This document shows positions 14,165-21,764 of a DNA stretch of 40,135 nt, one piece after another. Every line of letters starts with the position of its first letter. The stretch's first letter is position 1. The notes under the pieces were generated by a model. It did not search any database, was not told where the DNA came from, and was given only the letters and a program-made list of their open reading frames with translations. Origin of the DNA: DATARN01 sp036264135 (GTDB lineage Bacteria; Actinomycetota; Acidimicrobiia; Acidimicrobiales; Palsa-688); assembly GCA_036264135.1 (NCBI GenBank), contig DATARN010000023.1, forward strand, positions 1-40,135, in the 5' to 3' direction. Both the position numbers and the translations under genes were made by a program.

Positions 14165-15205
14165 TCAACGCTGAGGTGAGCCTCCGGGTCCGGAAGGATC
14201 GTCCTCGTCGTAGGGCGACGCCACCCAGAGCGACAACGCCCGGGTGAGGGCGGCGGCGACGGCGGTTCCGTGCTCGACGACCACCGCCGGCGGGCCGAAC
14301 TCCACCATGACCGCCGGCATCCGGGTTTCCCGCAGCACCGGCAGTCGCATGCCGCGGACGCCGCGGTCGCAGATCCCGAGGGCGGCGGGCAGCACCGACT
14401 GGATAGTCTCCGCCAACCGCCGGCCCCCCTCCGAACCGATCCCCCGGTAGCCCAGGAAGTACGAGGTGGCGCAGCCCCCGGTGTCGGGATCGAGTCGCAG
14501 TCCCAGGTAGACGTCGGCGTGGAGGCCGTTGGCCTGGCTGGCCTGGGCCGATTCGTCCGGGTCGTGGAGCGGCTGGACCCAGCACCCGGCGCGGGCGAGA
14601 GCCCGGCGCACGCTGTCGGTGAGGGCGGCGGCGCCTCCGGTCTCTCCGACGACGACCCGCCGGCCGATCAGGGTGCGCGGGGCCTCCCGGAGCCGCTGCC
14701 GCTCCCGGACCTCGGCGACCACGTCGCTGCCCTTGGCCTTGCCGCTTACCCTCAACAGCGTCTTGAGGGTTTCCGGCCCGAGGATGCCGTCGTCGACGGT
14801 GATCCCCACGTTGCGCTGGAAGTCCTTCAGCGCCGTGTTGGTTTGCAGCCCGAAGATGCCGTCCACCCGGCCGGCGTCGAAGCCCAAGGCGCCGAGCTTG
14901 CGCTGCAGGTGGGCGACGTCGTCGCCGCGCAGCATGGGCCGCTTGTAATACAGCAGCCGGTCGCCCAGCTCGTGCCCCGCCTCGACCACGGCATTCCAGG
15001 TCTGGTCGCCGCAGACGCCGTCGCAGCGCAGGCCGCGCTCGTTCTGGAAGGCCCGCACCGCTTGCTCGGTGCCGGGGCCGAACCAACCTGGGTCATCGTC
15101 CTTCCAATCGACCCCGAGCGCCGTCAGCCGGTTCTGGAGGTCCCGAACCGATTCCCCGTGGCTGCCGAGGCGAAGTGGCAGGACTCCGGCACCGACTACA
15201 GAAAT
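14165..15205 (-). CDS. cwlM: CwlM-like peptidoglycan-binding, amidase-fold protein lacking zinc His residues
   Basis: About 346 residues with two peptidoglycan-binding-1 repeats (GESVRDLQNRLTALGV and DDVAHLQRKLGALGFDAGRV) and a C-terminal Amidase_3-like fold. The metal-binding His of DPGHGG is absent (VVVGETGG), and the SIHAN His is replaced (VYLGLRLD); the late Glu of VEFG remains. There is no signal peptide. In mycobacteria CwlM, next to trx and parB, is a cytoplasmic inactive amidase homologue that controls MurA and MurJ; position and degeneration fit that role. The start is unusual: no ATG/GTG/TTG is available, and ATT 15205 has GGAGGAG 8 nt upstream. CTG 15181 is the other option. Confidence 0.85.
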   Translation of the reverse strand: MSVVGAGVLPLRLGSHGESVRDLQNRLTALGVDWKDDDPGWFGPGTEQAVRAFQNERGLRCDGVCGDQTWNAVVEAGHELGDRLLYYKRPMLRGDDVAHLQRKLGALGFDAGRVDGIFGLQTNTALKDFQRNVGITVDDGILGPETLKTLLRVSGKAKGSDVVAEVRERQRLREAPRTLIGRRVVVGETGGAAALTDSVRRALARAGCWVQPLHDPDESAQASQANGLHADVYLGLRLDPDTGGCATSYFLGYRGIGSEGGRRLAETIQSVLPAALGICDRGVRGMRLPVLRETRMPAVMVEFGPPAVVVEHGTAVAAALTRALSLWVASPYDEDDPSGPGGSPQR

Positions 15206-15522
15206 GCCTGAAGCTCCTCCAACAGCTGCCCCTTGCCCTTGGCCCCGATGATCCGCAGCTGCGGCTCGCCGTCCTTGAACAGGATCAGCGTCGGAATGCT
15301 CATGACCTCGAACCGGCGAGCCAACTCCAGGTTGTCGTCGATGTTGATCTTGGCGATTTTGATCTTCTCGGGGTGATCCGCGGCGATCTGGTCCAGGACC
15401 GGAGCGATCATCTTGCACGGTCCACACCACTCGGCCCAGAAATCTACCAGGACCGGCGATTCCGATCCCTTGATCTCTTCATCGAACGTTTGTTCGGTTA
15501 GTGCCAGCATATGCTGCCCCAC
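15196..15522 (-). CDS. trxA: Thioredoxin
   Basis: 108 residues with the active site WCGPC at 32-36 in the FWAEWCGPCKMIAPVLD context, the cis-Pro loop SIPTLILFKDG and the C-terminal LLEELQAFL. It is a cytosolic protein disulfide reductant kept reduced by TrxB, whose gene is 88 bp upstream. GTG 15522 is supported by GGAGGAGG about 9 nt upstream; ATG 15510 is an alternative. It is co-directional with the cwlM-like gene and overlaps its presumed start by 10 nt. A TAGGTT hexamer in the trxB-trxA gap may be its own -10. Confidence 0.97.
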   Translation of the reverse strand: MGQHMLALTEQTFDEEIKGSESPVLVDFWAEWCGPCKMIAPVLDQIAADHPEKIKIAKINIDDNLELARRFEVMSIPTLILFKDGEPQLRIIGAKGKGQLLEELQAFL

Positions 15523-15610
15523 CGGTTATCGACCTCCTCCACGGGTAGGCGCCAAACCTAGCCCGGACTTATGTAACACCATCACTGCCACCGGGCATTC
15601 CAACCTTCAA

Positions 15611-16612
15611 CTACCACTCGGTCGGCGTCTCGTTGATTTCCGGGGGTGCCTCGCCCTGCGCCTCCAGCCAGCGCTCGGCGTCGATGGCGGCCATGCACCC
15701 CGACCCGGCCGCGGTGATTGCCTGGCGGTAGACGTGGTCCTGGACGTCGCCGCAGGCGAAGACGCCTTCCAGGTTGGTCTTGCTGCCATCGTGGGTGAGG
15801 AGGTAGCCGTTGTCGTCCATGTCCAGGACGCCCCGGAAGATGTCGGTGTTGGGCACATGGCCAATGGCGACGAACAGGCCGGCGATGGCGATGGTCGACT
15901 CCTCGTCGGTCACCACGTTGCGCACCTTCAGCCCCTGGACCTTGGTGTCGCCCACCACATCGGTCACCACGGTGTCCCACAGGAACTTGATCTTGGGGTT
16001 CTTGAACGCCCGGTCCTGCATGATTTTCGATGCCCGCAGCGCCTTGCGCCGGTGGATGACGACGACCGAGTCGGCGAACTTGGTGAGGAAGTTGGCCTCC
16101 TCCAGCGCCGAGTCGCCGCCGCCGACGACGGCGATGTCGCGGCCGCGGAAGAAGAACCCGTCACAGGTGGCGCACGTGGAAACGCCGTAGCCCATAAGGC
16201 GGCGCTCGGACTCCAGGCCCAGCATGAGGGCGCGGGCGCCGGTCGAGACGATCACGGCGTGACTGGCGTACTCCTGCTCCTCACCGGTGGTGGGGTCCGG
16301 AGCCCACACCCGGAACGGGCGGGACGAAAAGTCGCACCGCGTCACCTTGCTGGTGAGGAACTCGGCGCCGAAGCGCTCCGCCTGGGACCGGAAGCGCCCC
16401 ATCAGGTCGGGGCCCATGATCCCGTCGACGAAACCCGGGTAGTTCTCCACGTCGGTGGTGAGCATCAGCTGCCCGCCGGGCTGGTCGCTGGTGGACGACG
16501 GCAGGCCCTCGATCACCAGCGGCTTGAGATTGGCGCGGGCGGTGTAGATGGCGGCGGTGAGGCCGGCCGGACCCGATCCCACGATGATGACTTCACGGAT
16601 CTCTTCGTTCAT
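15611..16612 (-). CDS. trxB: Thioredoxin reductase
   Basis: 333 residues from ATG 16612, which has GAAGGGG 6 nt upstream. The FAD motif GSGPAGLTAA is at the N-terminus, the redox-active CATCDG (Cys147 and Cys150) in the middle, the NADPH motif VVGGGDSALEEA after it, and the C-terminal FAD motif FACGDVQDHVYRQA. It transfers electrons from NADPH to thioredoxin, encoded next. The start is 2 nt after the stop of the upstream membrane-protein gene, so the operon runs 16968 to cwlM. Confidence 0.97.
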   Translation of the reverse strand: MNEEIREVIIVGSGPAGLTAAIYTARANLKPLVIEGLPSSTSDQPGGQLMLTTDVENYPGFVDGIMGPDLMGRFRSQAERFGAEFLTSKVTRCDFSSRPFRVWAPDPTTGEEQEYASHAVIVSTGARALMLGLESERRLMGYGVSTCATCDGFFFRGRDIAVVGGGDSALEEANFLTKFADSVVVIHRRKALRASKIMQDRAFKNPKIKFLWDTVVTDVVGDTKVQGLKVRNVVTDEESTIAIAGLFVAIGHVPNTDIFRGVLDMDDNGYLLTHDGSKTNLEGVFACGDVQDHVYRQAITAAGSGCMAAIDAERWLEAQGEAPPEINETPTEW

Positions 16613-16614
16613 GA

Positions 16615-16968
16615 CTACCCCTTCGGCTGTGCGGTGCGCTTGCGCCACAAGAACCCGCCGGCGCCGACAAATATTGCCCCCAAGGCGGCGTAGCTGACCC
16701 ACACCCGCCGGCCCTCCGGGTGGAAGGGGAGGTAGGCATGCAACCGGAACACCCCGACCAGGAGGAGGATGAAGGCGACGGCGCCCAGCAGGCCGGCGAC
16801 CAGGCCGTAGACCACGGCGGCGGCGATTTTCCGCACCGGGACGGTCGTCTTGTCCCGGACGGAGGTGACGACCGACTCGATCCGATCGGCGGCTTCGGTC
16901 GTCCAGTCACGTCCGCTCGGAGGCCGGGTGGAGCCGGGGGGCGGGGGAGGTGAGCCCGGTTGCGCCAT
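16615..16968 (-). CDS. Two-span membrane protein, first gene of the trxB-trxA-cwlM operon
   Basis: 117 residues. A Pro-rich start is followed by a short helix (AADRIESVVTSVRDKTTVPV) and two membrane segments (VVYGLVAGLLGAVAFILLLV and YAALGAIFVGAGGFLWRKR). It resembles small actinobacterial phage-holin-like/DUF membrane proteins, but I cannot name the family. ATG 16968 is preceded by TAGTCT and 6 nt, suggesting a leaderless mRNA. Its stop is 2 nt from the trxB start. Confidence 0.8.
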   Translation of the reverse strand: MAQPGSPPPPPGSTRPPSGRDWTTEAADRIESVVTSVRDKTTVPVRKIAAAVVYGLVAGLLGAVAFILLLVGVFRLHAYLPFHPEGRRVWVSYAALGAIFVGAGGFLWRKRTAQPKG

Positions 16969-16974
16969 ATCGGC

Positions 16975-16984
16975 AGACTACTCT
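16975..16984. promoter_or_regulatory. Overlapping divergent -10 hexamers
   Basis: On the minus strand TAGTCT (16980-16975) ends 6 nt before ATG 16968. On the plus strand TACTCT (16979-16984) ends 9 nt before ATG 16994. The two hexamers share two base pairs, so the two divergent promoters should exclude one another. Confidence 0.5.
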
Positions 16985-16993
16985 CGCCCCCTC

Positions 16994-17395
16994 ATGTCTC
17001 AGCTGCCTGACGAGGAGGCGCCGCCGCCTCCGTCGGCGACCAGGCTGGTCGTAGGCGTCGTCACGGGCGCGGCCGTCGCCGTGATGGGCGGCTTGATCCT
17101 CGGGGAGTATCCCTTCACCGGGGTAACGCCCTACGTCGCCGGGGTCCTCTTCGCCCTGGTGGTGGCGGAAGTCATCCTCTCCATCAGCCGCCGCCAGGAC
17201 CTCGGTACCGCCGCCGCGGCCGCGGTCTGCACCCTCGGCGGCCTGGGCTTGGCGGTGTGGATCTCGACCGGGCGAGGCATCGATCCCGTGCCCATCGGGG
17301 GGTGGATGGCACTGGCCGTGGGGCTGGTCGCCGCCCTGGTGCGGGGAGGCATCAAAGGGGCAAGACGGCGAGGACGGAGCAGTCTGCGGTCTTGA
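16994..17395 (+). CDS. Four-span membrane protein, hypothetical
   Basis: 133 residues from ATG 16994, with a Pro/acidic N-terminus and four hydrophobic segments: LVVGVVTGAAVAVMGGLILG, VTPYVAGVLFALVVAEVIL, AAAAAVCTLGGLGLAVWIS and GGWMALAVGLVAALVRGG. It ends in a basic tail. I recognise no named family. It is divergent to the trx operon, and its 3' end overlaps the anti-sigma gene on the other strand by 44 nt. Confidence 0.75.
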   Translation: MSQLPDEEAPPPPSATRLVVGVVTGAAVAVMGGLILGEYPFTGVTPYVAGVLFALVVAEVILSISRRQDLGTAAAAAVCTLGGLGLAVWISTGRGIDPVPIGGWMALAVGLVAALVRGGIKGARRRGRSSLRS

Positions 17396-18197
17396 TGATG
17401 GCGCCGGCGAGGCCGCCCGACCGGGAGAACACCACCACGACGGCCGGCTGGTCGCGCCAGACCAGCCGGGCCTGGTAGCGCACCGTCGCGCTGCTGTCGG
17501 CGGCCAGACCGGTCGCGTTGCGGGCCGACGACTCGCACACGACGAGCGGTTGCCCACCATTGACGGACGGGGCAGGACCGGAGGAGGCGGCGCCGGCCTG
17601 CGCCCCTGACGACGAGGGACCGGAGGTTGCCGGCTGAGTGGCGGCCCGCACCAGCTGGGCCACGGTGGCGGCGTCGGTTTGGTTGCCCAGATCGGCGGGA
17701 GGGTTCGCGAGGGCGGGAGCCAATGTCGCCGACGTCGGCGAGCTCGGCGCCGCACCCCCGCCCGCCGCCGGCGCCCGGGCCGCCGTCGTGGCCGGCACCG
17801 ACGGGTGGGAGCGGCCCAGCAGGACGGCCAGCCCGACAATTGCCAGCACGGCCGCCGCCGCCACGCCGGCGGCGGGGCCGAGCCATCGCCCGGGCCGGCG
17901 GGCCGGGCGGCCCGTCGCGGTGGGGGCGGTGGGGGCGGATGGGACGATGGGACTGTGGGTGTCGGAGGCGGTGGGGGCCGTGGGGGCGGCGGACTGCAGG
18001 GCGAGGGCGACGGCCCGGTCGACGTCCCCAAGTGGGGGCGGCACGACCGGTTGGCCGACCGCCCGGGCCACGGTGGCCAGCGGTTGGAGTCGGGCCCGGC
18101 AGGCCGGGCAGGTGCGCAGGTGCGCCTGCTCGGCGGCGGTCGCTTCACCGTCGAAGGCCGCGCTGAGCGCCTCGTCGTCGAGATGGGGTGTCGTCAT
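17352..18197 (-). CDS. Zinc-finger anti-sigma factor (RsmA/RskA-like)
   Basis: 281 residues from ATG 18197. The N-terminal zinc-binding anti-sigma domain has H26-x3-C30-x2-C33 (AHLRTCPAC). A Pro/Thr-rich stretch follows, then one membrane helix (LGPAAGVAAAAVLAIVGLAV, about 110-132) and an outer domain rich in Ala/Ser/Pro. Such proteins hold their cognate ECF sigma factor at the membrane until a signal arrives. The start overlaps the sigma gene stop by ATGA, the usual sigma/anti-sigma coupling. A Cys pair in the outer domain (VCESS, TADCSV) could form a disulfide. Confidence 0.9.
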   Translation of the reverse strand: MTTPHLDDEALSAAFDGEATAAEQAHLRTCPACRARLQPLATVARAVGQPVVPPPLGDVDRAVALALQSAAPTAPTASDTHSPIVPSAPTAPTATGRPARRPGRWLGPAAGVAAAAVLAIVGLAVLLGRSHPSVPATTAARAPAAGGGAAPSSPTSATLAPALANPPADLGNQTDAATVAQLVRAATQPATSGPSSSGAQAGAASSGPAPSVNGGQPLVVCESSARNATGLAADSSATVRYQARLVWRDQPAVVVVFSRSGGLAGAIIKTADCSVLAVLPL

Positions 18198-18784
18198 GCC
18201 CGCTCGGTAGGACGGTCGGGGGCGAGGTCCCGGTTCCCCGCCAGGAGAGGCGCCAGGGCGGCCCGGCCCCGGGCGATACGCGACCTGACGGTACCGGGCG
18301 GGATGTCGAGGACCTCGGCGATCTCGGCGTAGTCGAGCCCGCACAGATCCCGCAGGACCACCGCCGCCCGGAATTCCGGGGCCAGCTGCCGCATGGCGGC
18401 GTCCACGTCGAGACGGAGGTCGCTGCCGTGGCTGCCGTCGGTGACCGCCCCGGTGAGGGGGCTCGCCGCCTCTTCGTCGAGACCGGGCTCGGGACGCCGC
18501 CGGCGGCGACGCAGCTCGTCGAGCGAGGCGTTCACCGCCACCCGGTAGCTCCAGGTGGCGAACCGGCTGCGGCCGTCGAAGCGGCCGAGACCCCGGACCA
18601 CGGCCAGCAGCGTCTCCTGGGTGGCGTCGGCGGCGTCGGCGTCGTTACCGGTGAGCCGCCGGCACACCGCGTACAGACGGTCGTGGTGGGCTCGCAACAA
18701 GGCTTCCAGGGCCTGGCGGTCGCCCGCCCGGGCCGCCGTGACGAGGTCGTCGTCGCCGTCGATGCCGCGGGAGCGTAGTGCCAT
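18194..18784 (-). CDS. ECF sigma factor (SigM position)
   Basis: 196 residues with sigma region 2 (AGDRQALEALLRAHHDRLYAV, then DATQETLLAVVRGLGRFDGR and FATWSYRVAVNASLDELRRR) and region 4 (APEFRAAVVLRDLCGLDYAE, then PPGTVRSRIARGRAAL). It directs RNA polymerase to a stress regulon. The linked anti-sigma gene and its location between trxB and murJ correspond to sigM in M. tuberculosis, so orthology is likely but inferred. The kinase gene lies 33 nt upstream in the same direction. Confidence 0.92.
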   Translation of the reverse strand: MALRSRGIDGDDDLVTAARAGDRQALEALLRAHHDRLYAVCRRLTGNDADAADATQETLLAVVRGLGRFDGRSRFATWSYRVAVNASLDELRRRRRRPEPGLDEEAASPLTGAVTDGSHGSDLRLDVDAAMRQLAPEFRAAVVLRDLCGLDYAEIAEVLDIPPGTVRSRIARGRAALAPLLAGNRDLAPDRPTERA

Positions 18785-18817
18785 AACCGGCGGGTGGGAC
18801 CGCTGGCCGAGCGATCT

Positions 18818-20491
18818 TCAGCTGAGGGTGACCTCGGCGATCGAGGCCTGGAATGTCGGCCCGAGATCGGTCAGCCACAGCAAAACGGCAGCCCCCGACC
18901 TGCCGTGGAGGTCGAAGGTGGTGGTGGGACCGGTCACGTTCTGTTTCGAGTCCACGGGGGACCCCCACGGCGCCAGGGCGGGCGGGTTGGGGACGGCGTC
19001 GGCCACGTAGATCTCGGCGCTCCATCCCGGGGTGGACGACGTCACGGTGAGGGTGTGGAGGGTCTTGTTCGAGGAGAGGCTGAGAGCCAGGCCGAGGCCG
19101 TGGGGCCGGAGGCCGGCGAAGTGCGGTCCGAAGTAGCGGTCCGTCTGCCAGGCGGTATTGGGGTTGCCGTCGATGGCGTCGCCGGCGTGGGCGGCGTCAT
19201 CGGCGTCGCGCTCGAGGTGGAACACGCTGGCGTTTTGGATGGAGATGGCGGCGAGGGTGCTGGCCGACGTGGTGCCGGGCGGCGCGTGCTTGGCGGTGGA
19301 GCCGTGGTTGGAGACCACGACCACGACCACGATCAGCGCCACCACGACCAGGGCCGCCACCAGGCGGCCGGTCCAGTTGGGCGTGCGGGGCGGCGGGCGC
19401 CGGGAAGCGGGGACGGGCGGCGGCTGTCCCATGGGCGGCGGGGGGCGGCGCGGCGGGGTGGCGCGCGGGGGAGCGGCACCGGCGAACGCCCCATCGGCGG
19501 GTCCCGGGCGCGACGGCGGTCGGGCCGCCGCCGGCGGCCCCACCTCGGTGCCTCCTGGCACCCGGGGCGGGGCGGGCGGCGCCGGCGGTGCCGGGTTCGG
19601 GCGGTCGGCGGCCCGGCTTCCCGCGGTGTCGATGCGCGACAGCGCCTGGCGGACGGCGGCGGCGGACGGGGGCCGCTGCTCGGGCTGCTTGGCCAGCAGG
19701 GCGGCGACCAGCTGGTCCAAAGCCATCGGCGTGGCCGGGCGCAGGTCGCGGAGGTGGGGCGGGGGCTCATTGAGGTGCTGCACCGCCACCGCCATCTCCG
19801 TCGCCCCCCGGAACGGCGCCAACCCGGCGACTAGCTCGAAGAGCACGACGCCGAGGGCGTACAGGTCGGTGCGGGCGTCGGGCTCGCGGCCGTCGATCTG
19901 CTCGGGGCTCAGGTACCGGGGTGTGCCCAGGACCATCCCCGTCTTTGTGAGGTCGATACCCAGCCCTTCGGCGGCTTTGGCGATGCCGAAGTCGGTGACC
20001 TTGATGAGGGGGATCCCGTCGGATTCGGCATCGCAGACCAGCACATTGGCCGGCTTGATGTCGCGGTGGACCAGGCCGGCGTTGTGGGCGTGGGCCAGGG
20101 CGTCGGCGATCTGCATGGCCACGCCGACGCACACGAAGATCGGCAGGGGCCGGTGCTCGTTGGCGAAGACCGAGAGGGTCCGGCCCCGGATGAGCTCCAT
20201 GACGATGAAGGCCGTCCCCTCGGGGGTGATCCCGGCGTCGAAGGTGGCGACCACGTTGGGGTGGGCCAGCCGGGCGGCCGAGACGGCCTCGCGCCGGAAC
20301 CGTTCCAGGAACAGGCGGTCCTCGGCCAGATGGGGGTGGAGAATCTTGACCGCCACCGAACGGGCCAGGACGTTGTCCTCGGCCTCCCACACCGACGCCA
20401 TGCCCCCATGGGCGACCAGACGCACCAGCCGATAACGGCTTACCAGTACGCTGCCGGCGCCAACCGGCTCGGTCGCGTCGGGGGCAGACAC
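18818..20491 (-). CDS. Ser/Thr protein kinase with outer discoidin-like domain
   Basis: 557 residues. The kinase domain (about 20-280) has a Gly-rich loop VAHGGMASVWEAED, Lys49 in VAVKIL, catalytic Asp144 in HRDIKPANV, DFG Asp167 and GTPRYLSPEQ, so it looks fully active. A Pro-rich linker (about 295-370) leads to one membrane helix (about 373-396). The outer part (about 415-557) has DAIDGNPNTAWQTDRYFG, typical of F5/8C or galactose-binding-like domains. In M. tuberculosis a similar pseudokinase plus outer domain is fused to MviN; here it is a separate gene with intact catalytic residues. GTG 20491 follows TAGCCT by 8 nt, suggesting a leaderless mRNA. Confidence 0.93.
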   Translation of the reverse strand: MSAPDATEPVGAGSVLVSRYRLVRLVAHGGMASVWEAEDNVLARSVAVKILHPHLAEDRLFLERFRREAVSAARLAHPNVVATFDAGITPEGTAFIVMELIRGRTLSVFANEHRPLPIFVCVGVAMQIADALAHAHNAGLVHRDIKPANVLVCDAESDGIPLIKVTDFGIAKAAEGLGIDLTKTGMVLGTPRYLSPEQIDGREPDARTDLYALGVVLFELVAGLAPFRGATEMAVAVQHLNEPPPHLRDLRPATPMALDQLVAALLAKQPEQRPPSAAAVRQALSRIDTAGSRAADRPNPAPPAPPAPPRVPGGTEVGPPAAARPPSRPGPADGAFAGAAPPRATPPRRPPPPMGQPPPVPASRRPPPRTPNWTGRLVAALVVVALIVVVVVVSNHGSTAKHAPPGTTSASTLAAISIQNASVFHLERDADDAAHAGDAIDGNPNTAWQTDRYFGPHFAGLRPHGLGLALSLSSNKTLHTLTVTSSTPGWSAEIYVADAVPNPPALAPWGSPVDSKQNVTGPTTTFDLHGRSGAAVLLWLTDLGPTFQASIAEVTLS

Positions 20492-20499
20492 GGGATTAC

Positions 20500-20505
20500 A
20501 GGCTA
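20500..20505 (-). promoter_or_regulatory. -10 hexamer TAGCCT for kinase transcript
   Basis: TAGCCT on the minus strand ends 8 nt before GTG 20491, in the 64-bp gap after degV. It suggests the kinase has its own promoter in addition to read-through. Confidence 0.4.
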
Positions 20506-20555
20506 CCGGTCACCCCGCCCGCCGCTCGGCACCTCGGCGGGATTCCTGGTCGGCA

Positions 20556-21398
20556 TCACGCCGGCGGTTCGATCCAGGCCACACCGATGACGCCGGCGCC
20601 GGCGTGGGTGCCGATCACCGCCCCCACCAGGCCGACCAACATCTGGTCGCGGGAAACGGCCACGGCCACCAGGTCGATGAACTTGTCGATGTCGGACGCG
20701 TCGCCGTGCATGATGCCGAGTTCGGAGATCCGGCCGGCGTTGGCCGCTTCGGTGACCTTGGCCGCCAGGTACTGCAGCGACCGGCCCCGGGTGCGCTGCT
20801 TGGATTCCTCGTGCACCTCCCCGTCGCGGATCTCGATGACCGGCTTGATGGCCAGCATCGATCCGAACAGCGCTTTTGCCCCGCCGACGCGTCCACCTTT
20901 TTTCAGGTTGTCGAGCGTGTCCAAGACGCCGTACACCTTCAGGCGACGCGACGTCTCACGAACCCAGGCGGCCACCTCCGGGCCCCCTTTTCCCTCCTCG
21001 GCCAAACGAGCGGCGCCGAGAACGAGGAGTCCCTGGCCCAGGCTGACGGAGCTGGAGTCGATCACCTCGACGGGGATGCCGGTCACCTCCCGGACGGCCG
21101 CTTGCGCCGCCTGGAAGGTGGCGGACAGCTTGGCGGCGAGCGTGATGCAGACGATGCCCTCGGCGCCCTCGTCCGCCAGGCGGCGGAACGCCTCGGCGAA
21201 GGCGCCCGGTGAGGGGGCGGCGGTGGCGGGGAGCACGGGCGACTGGCGGCACCGCACCCAGAAGTCCTTGGGCCCGAGGTCGTCGACCTCCTCGGCGCCG
21301 AAGCGGACGGTCAGGGGCACGATGGTCAGCCGGTAACGGGCGACCACCTCCTCGGGGAGGTCACAGGCGCTGTCCGCCACCACACGAATTCCCGGCAT
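20556..21398 (-). CDS. DegV/FakB-family fatty-acid-binding protein
   Basis: 280 residues. Family motifs are VVADSACDLPEEVVARY at the N-terminus, ITLAAKLSATFQAAQAA, VEVIDSSSVSLGQGLLVL, DTLDNLKKGGRVGGAKAL and the late IGTHAGAGVIGVAW. DegV/FakB proteins hold a fatty acid for kinase-dependent phosphorylation in Firmicutes; in actinobacteria the role is less clear. ATG 21398 is preceded by a G-rich ribosome-binding site. It lies 12 nt after the TadE/G-like gene, within the murJ operon. Confidence 0.93.
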   Translation of the reverse strand: MPGIRVVADSACDLPEEVVARYRLTIVPLTVRFGAEEVDDLGPKDFWVRCRQSPVLPATAAPSPGAFAEAFRRLADEGAEGIVCITLAAKLSATFQAAQAAVREVTGIPVEVIDSSSVSLGQGLLVLGAARLAEEGKGGPEVAAWVRETSRRLKVYGVLDTLDNLKKGGRVGGAKALFGSMLAIKPVIEIRDGEVHEESKQRTRGRSLQYLAAKVTEAANAGRISELGIMHGDASDIDKFIDLVAVAVSRDQMLVGLVGAVIGTHAGAGVIGVAWIEPPA

Positions 21399-21410
21399 GT
21401 CCCCCCCGAA

Positions 21411-21764
21411 TCAGGCACGTATCGGCGGCGCGGTGGCCGTCGCCGTCACGTTGTACCAGTTCTTCAGGGCGGAGATGCGGTGCAGGACGAAGGAGCGGGC
21501 GGGACGGTTGACCGTGACCTTGATGCTGCCGTCCGCCTCCAGGGCCATGCCGGTGACGGTCGCGCCTCGTATCTGGGCGGCGGCGACGGCCGCCTGCTTG
21601 GCCGAGTCGAGGTTGGTGCTGTCGAAGTAGTCGCGGGCGGCCGCGCTGGCCGCATCCTGGGCGGCACCCGCGGCGTCGGAGCGACCCCACAGCGGCGAGC
21701 CGACCTCGAACATCAAGACGGCGGCCACGGCCAGGACGACCACCAGCTTGACGAACCCTTTCAT
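21411..21764 (-). CDS. Membrane-anchored small protein, TadE/TadG-like
   Basis: 117 residues with an N-terminal signal anchor (FVKLVVVLAVAAVLMFEVG), a helical Ala-rich stretch (DAASAAARDYF, then DSAKQAAVAAAQ) and a beta-type end (GSIKVTVNRPARSFVLHRI). This layout recalls actinobacterial TadE/G-like pilus-assembly proteins, but the match is weak and no tad genes are nearby. Its ATG overlaps the stop of the murJ fusion (ATGA), so it is co-translated with it. Confidence 0.7.
   Translation of the reverse strand: MKGFVKLVVVLAVAAVLMFEVGSPLWGRSDAAGAAQDAASAAARDYFDSTNLDSAKQAAVAAAQIRGATVTGMALEADGSIKVTVNRPARSFVLHRISALKNWYNVTATATAPPIRA

Noticed and set aside
20566..20580. Second tRNA T-loop-like GGTTCGATCC
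   Set aside because: It encodes the last residues of the DegV-family protein; no cloverleaf can be built.
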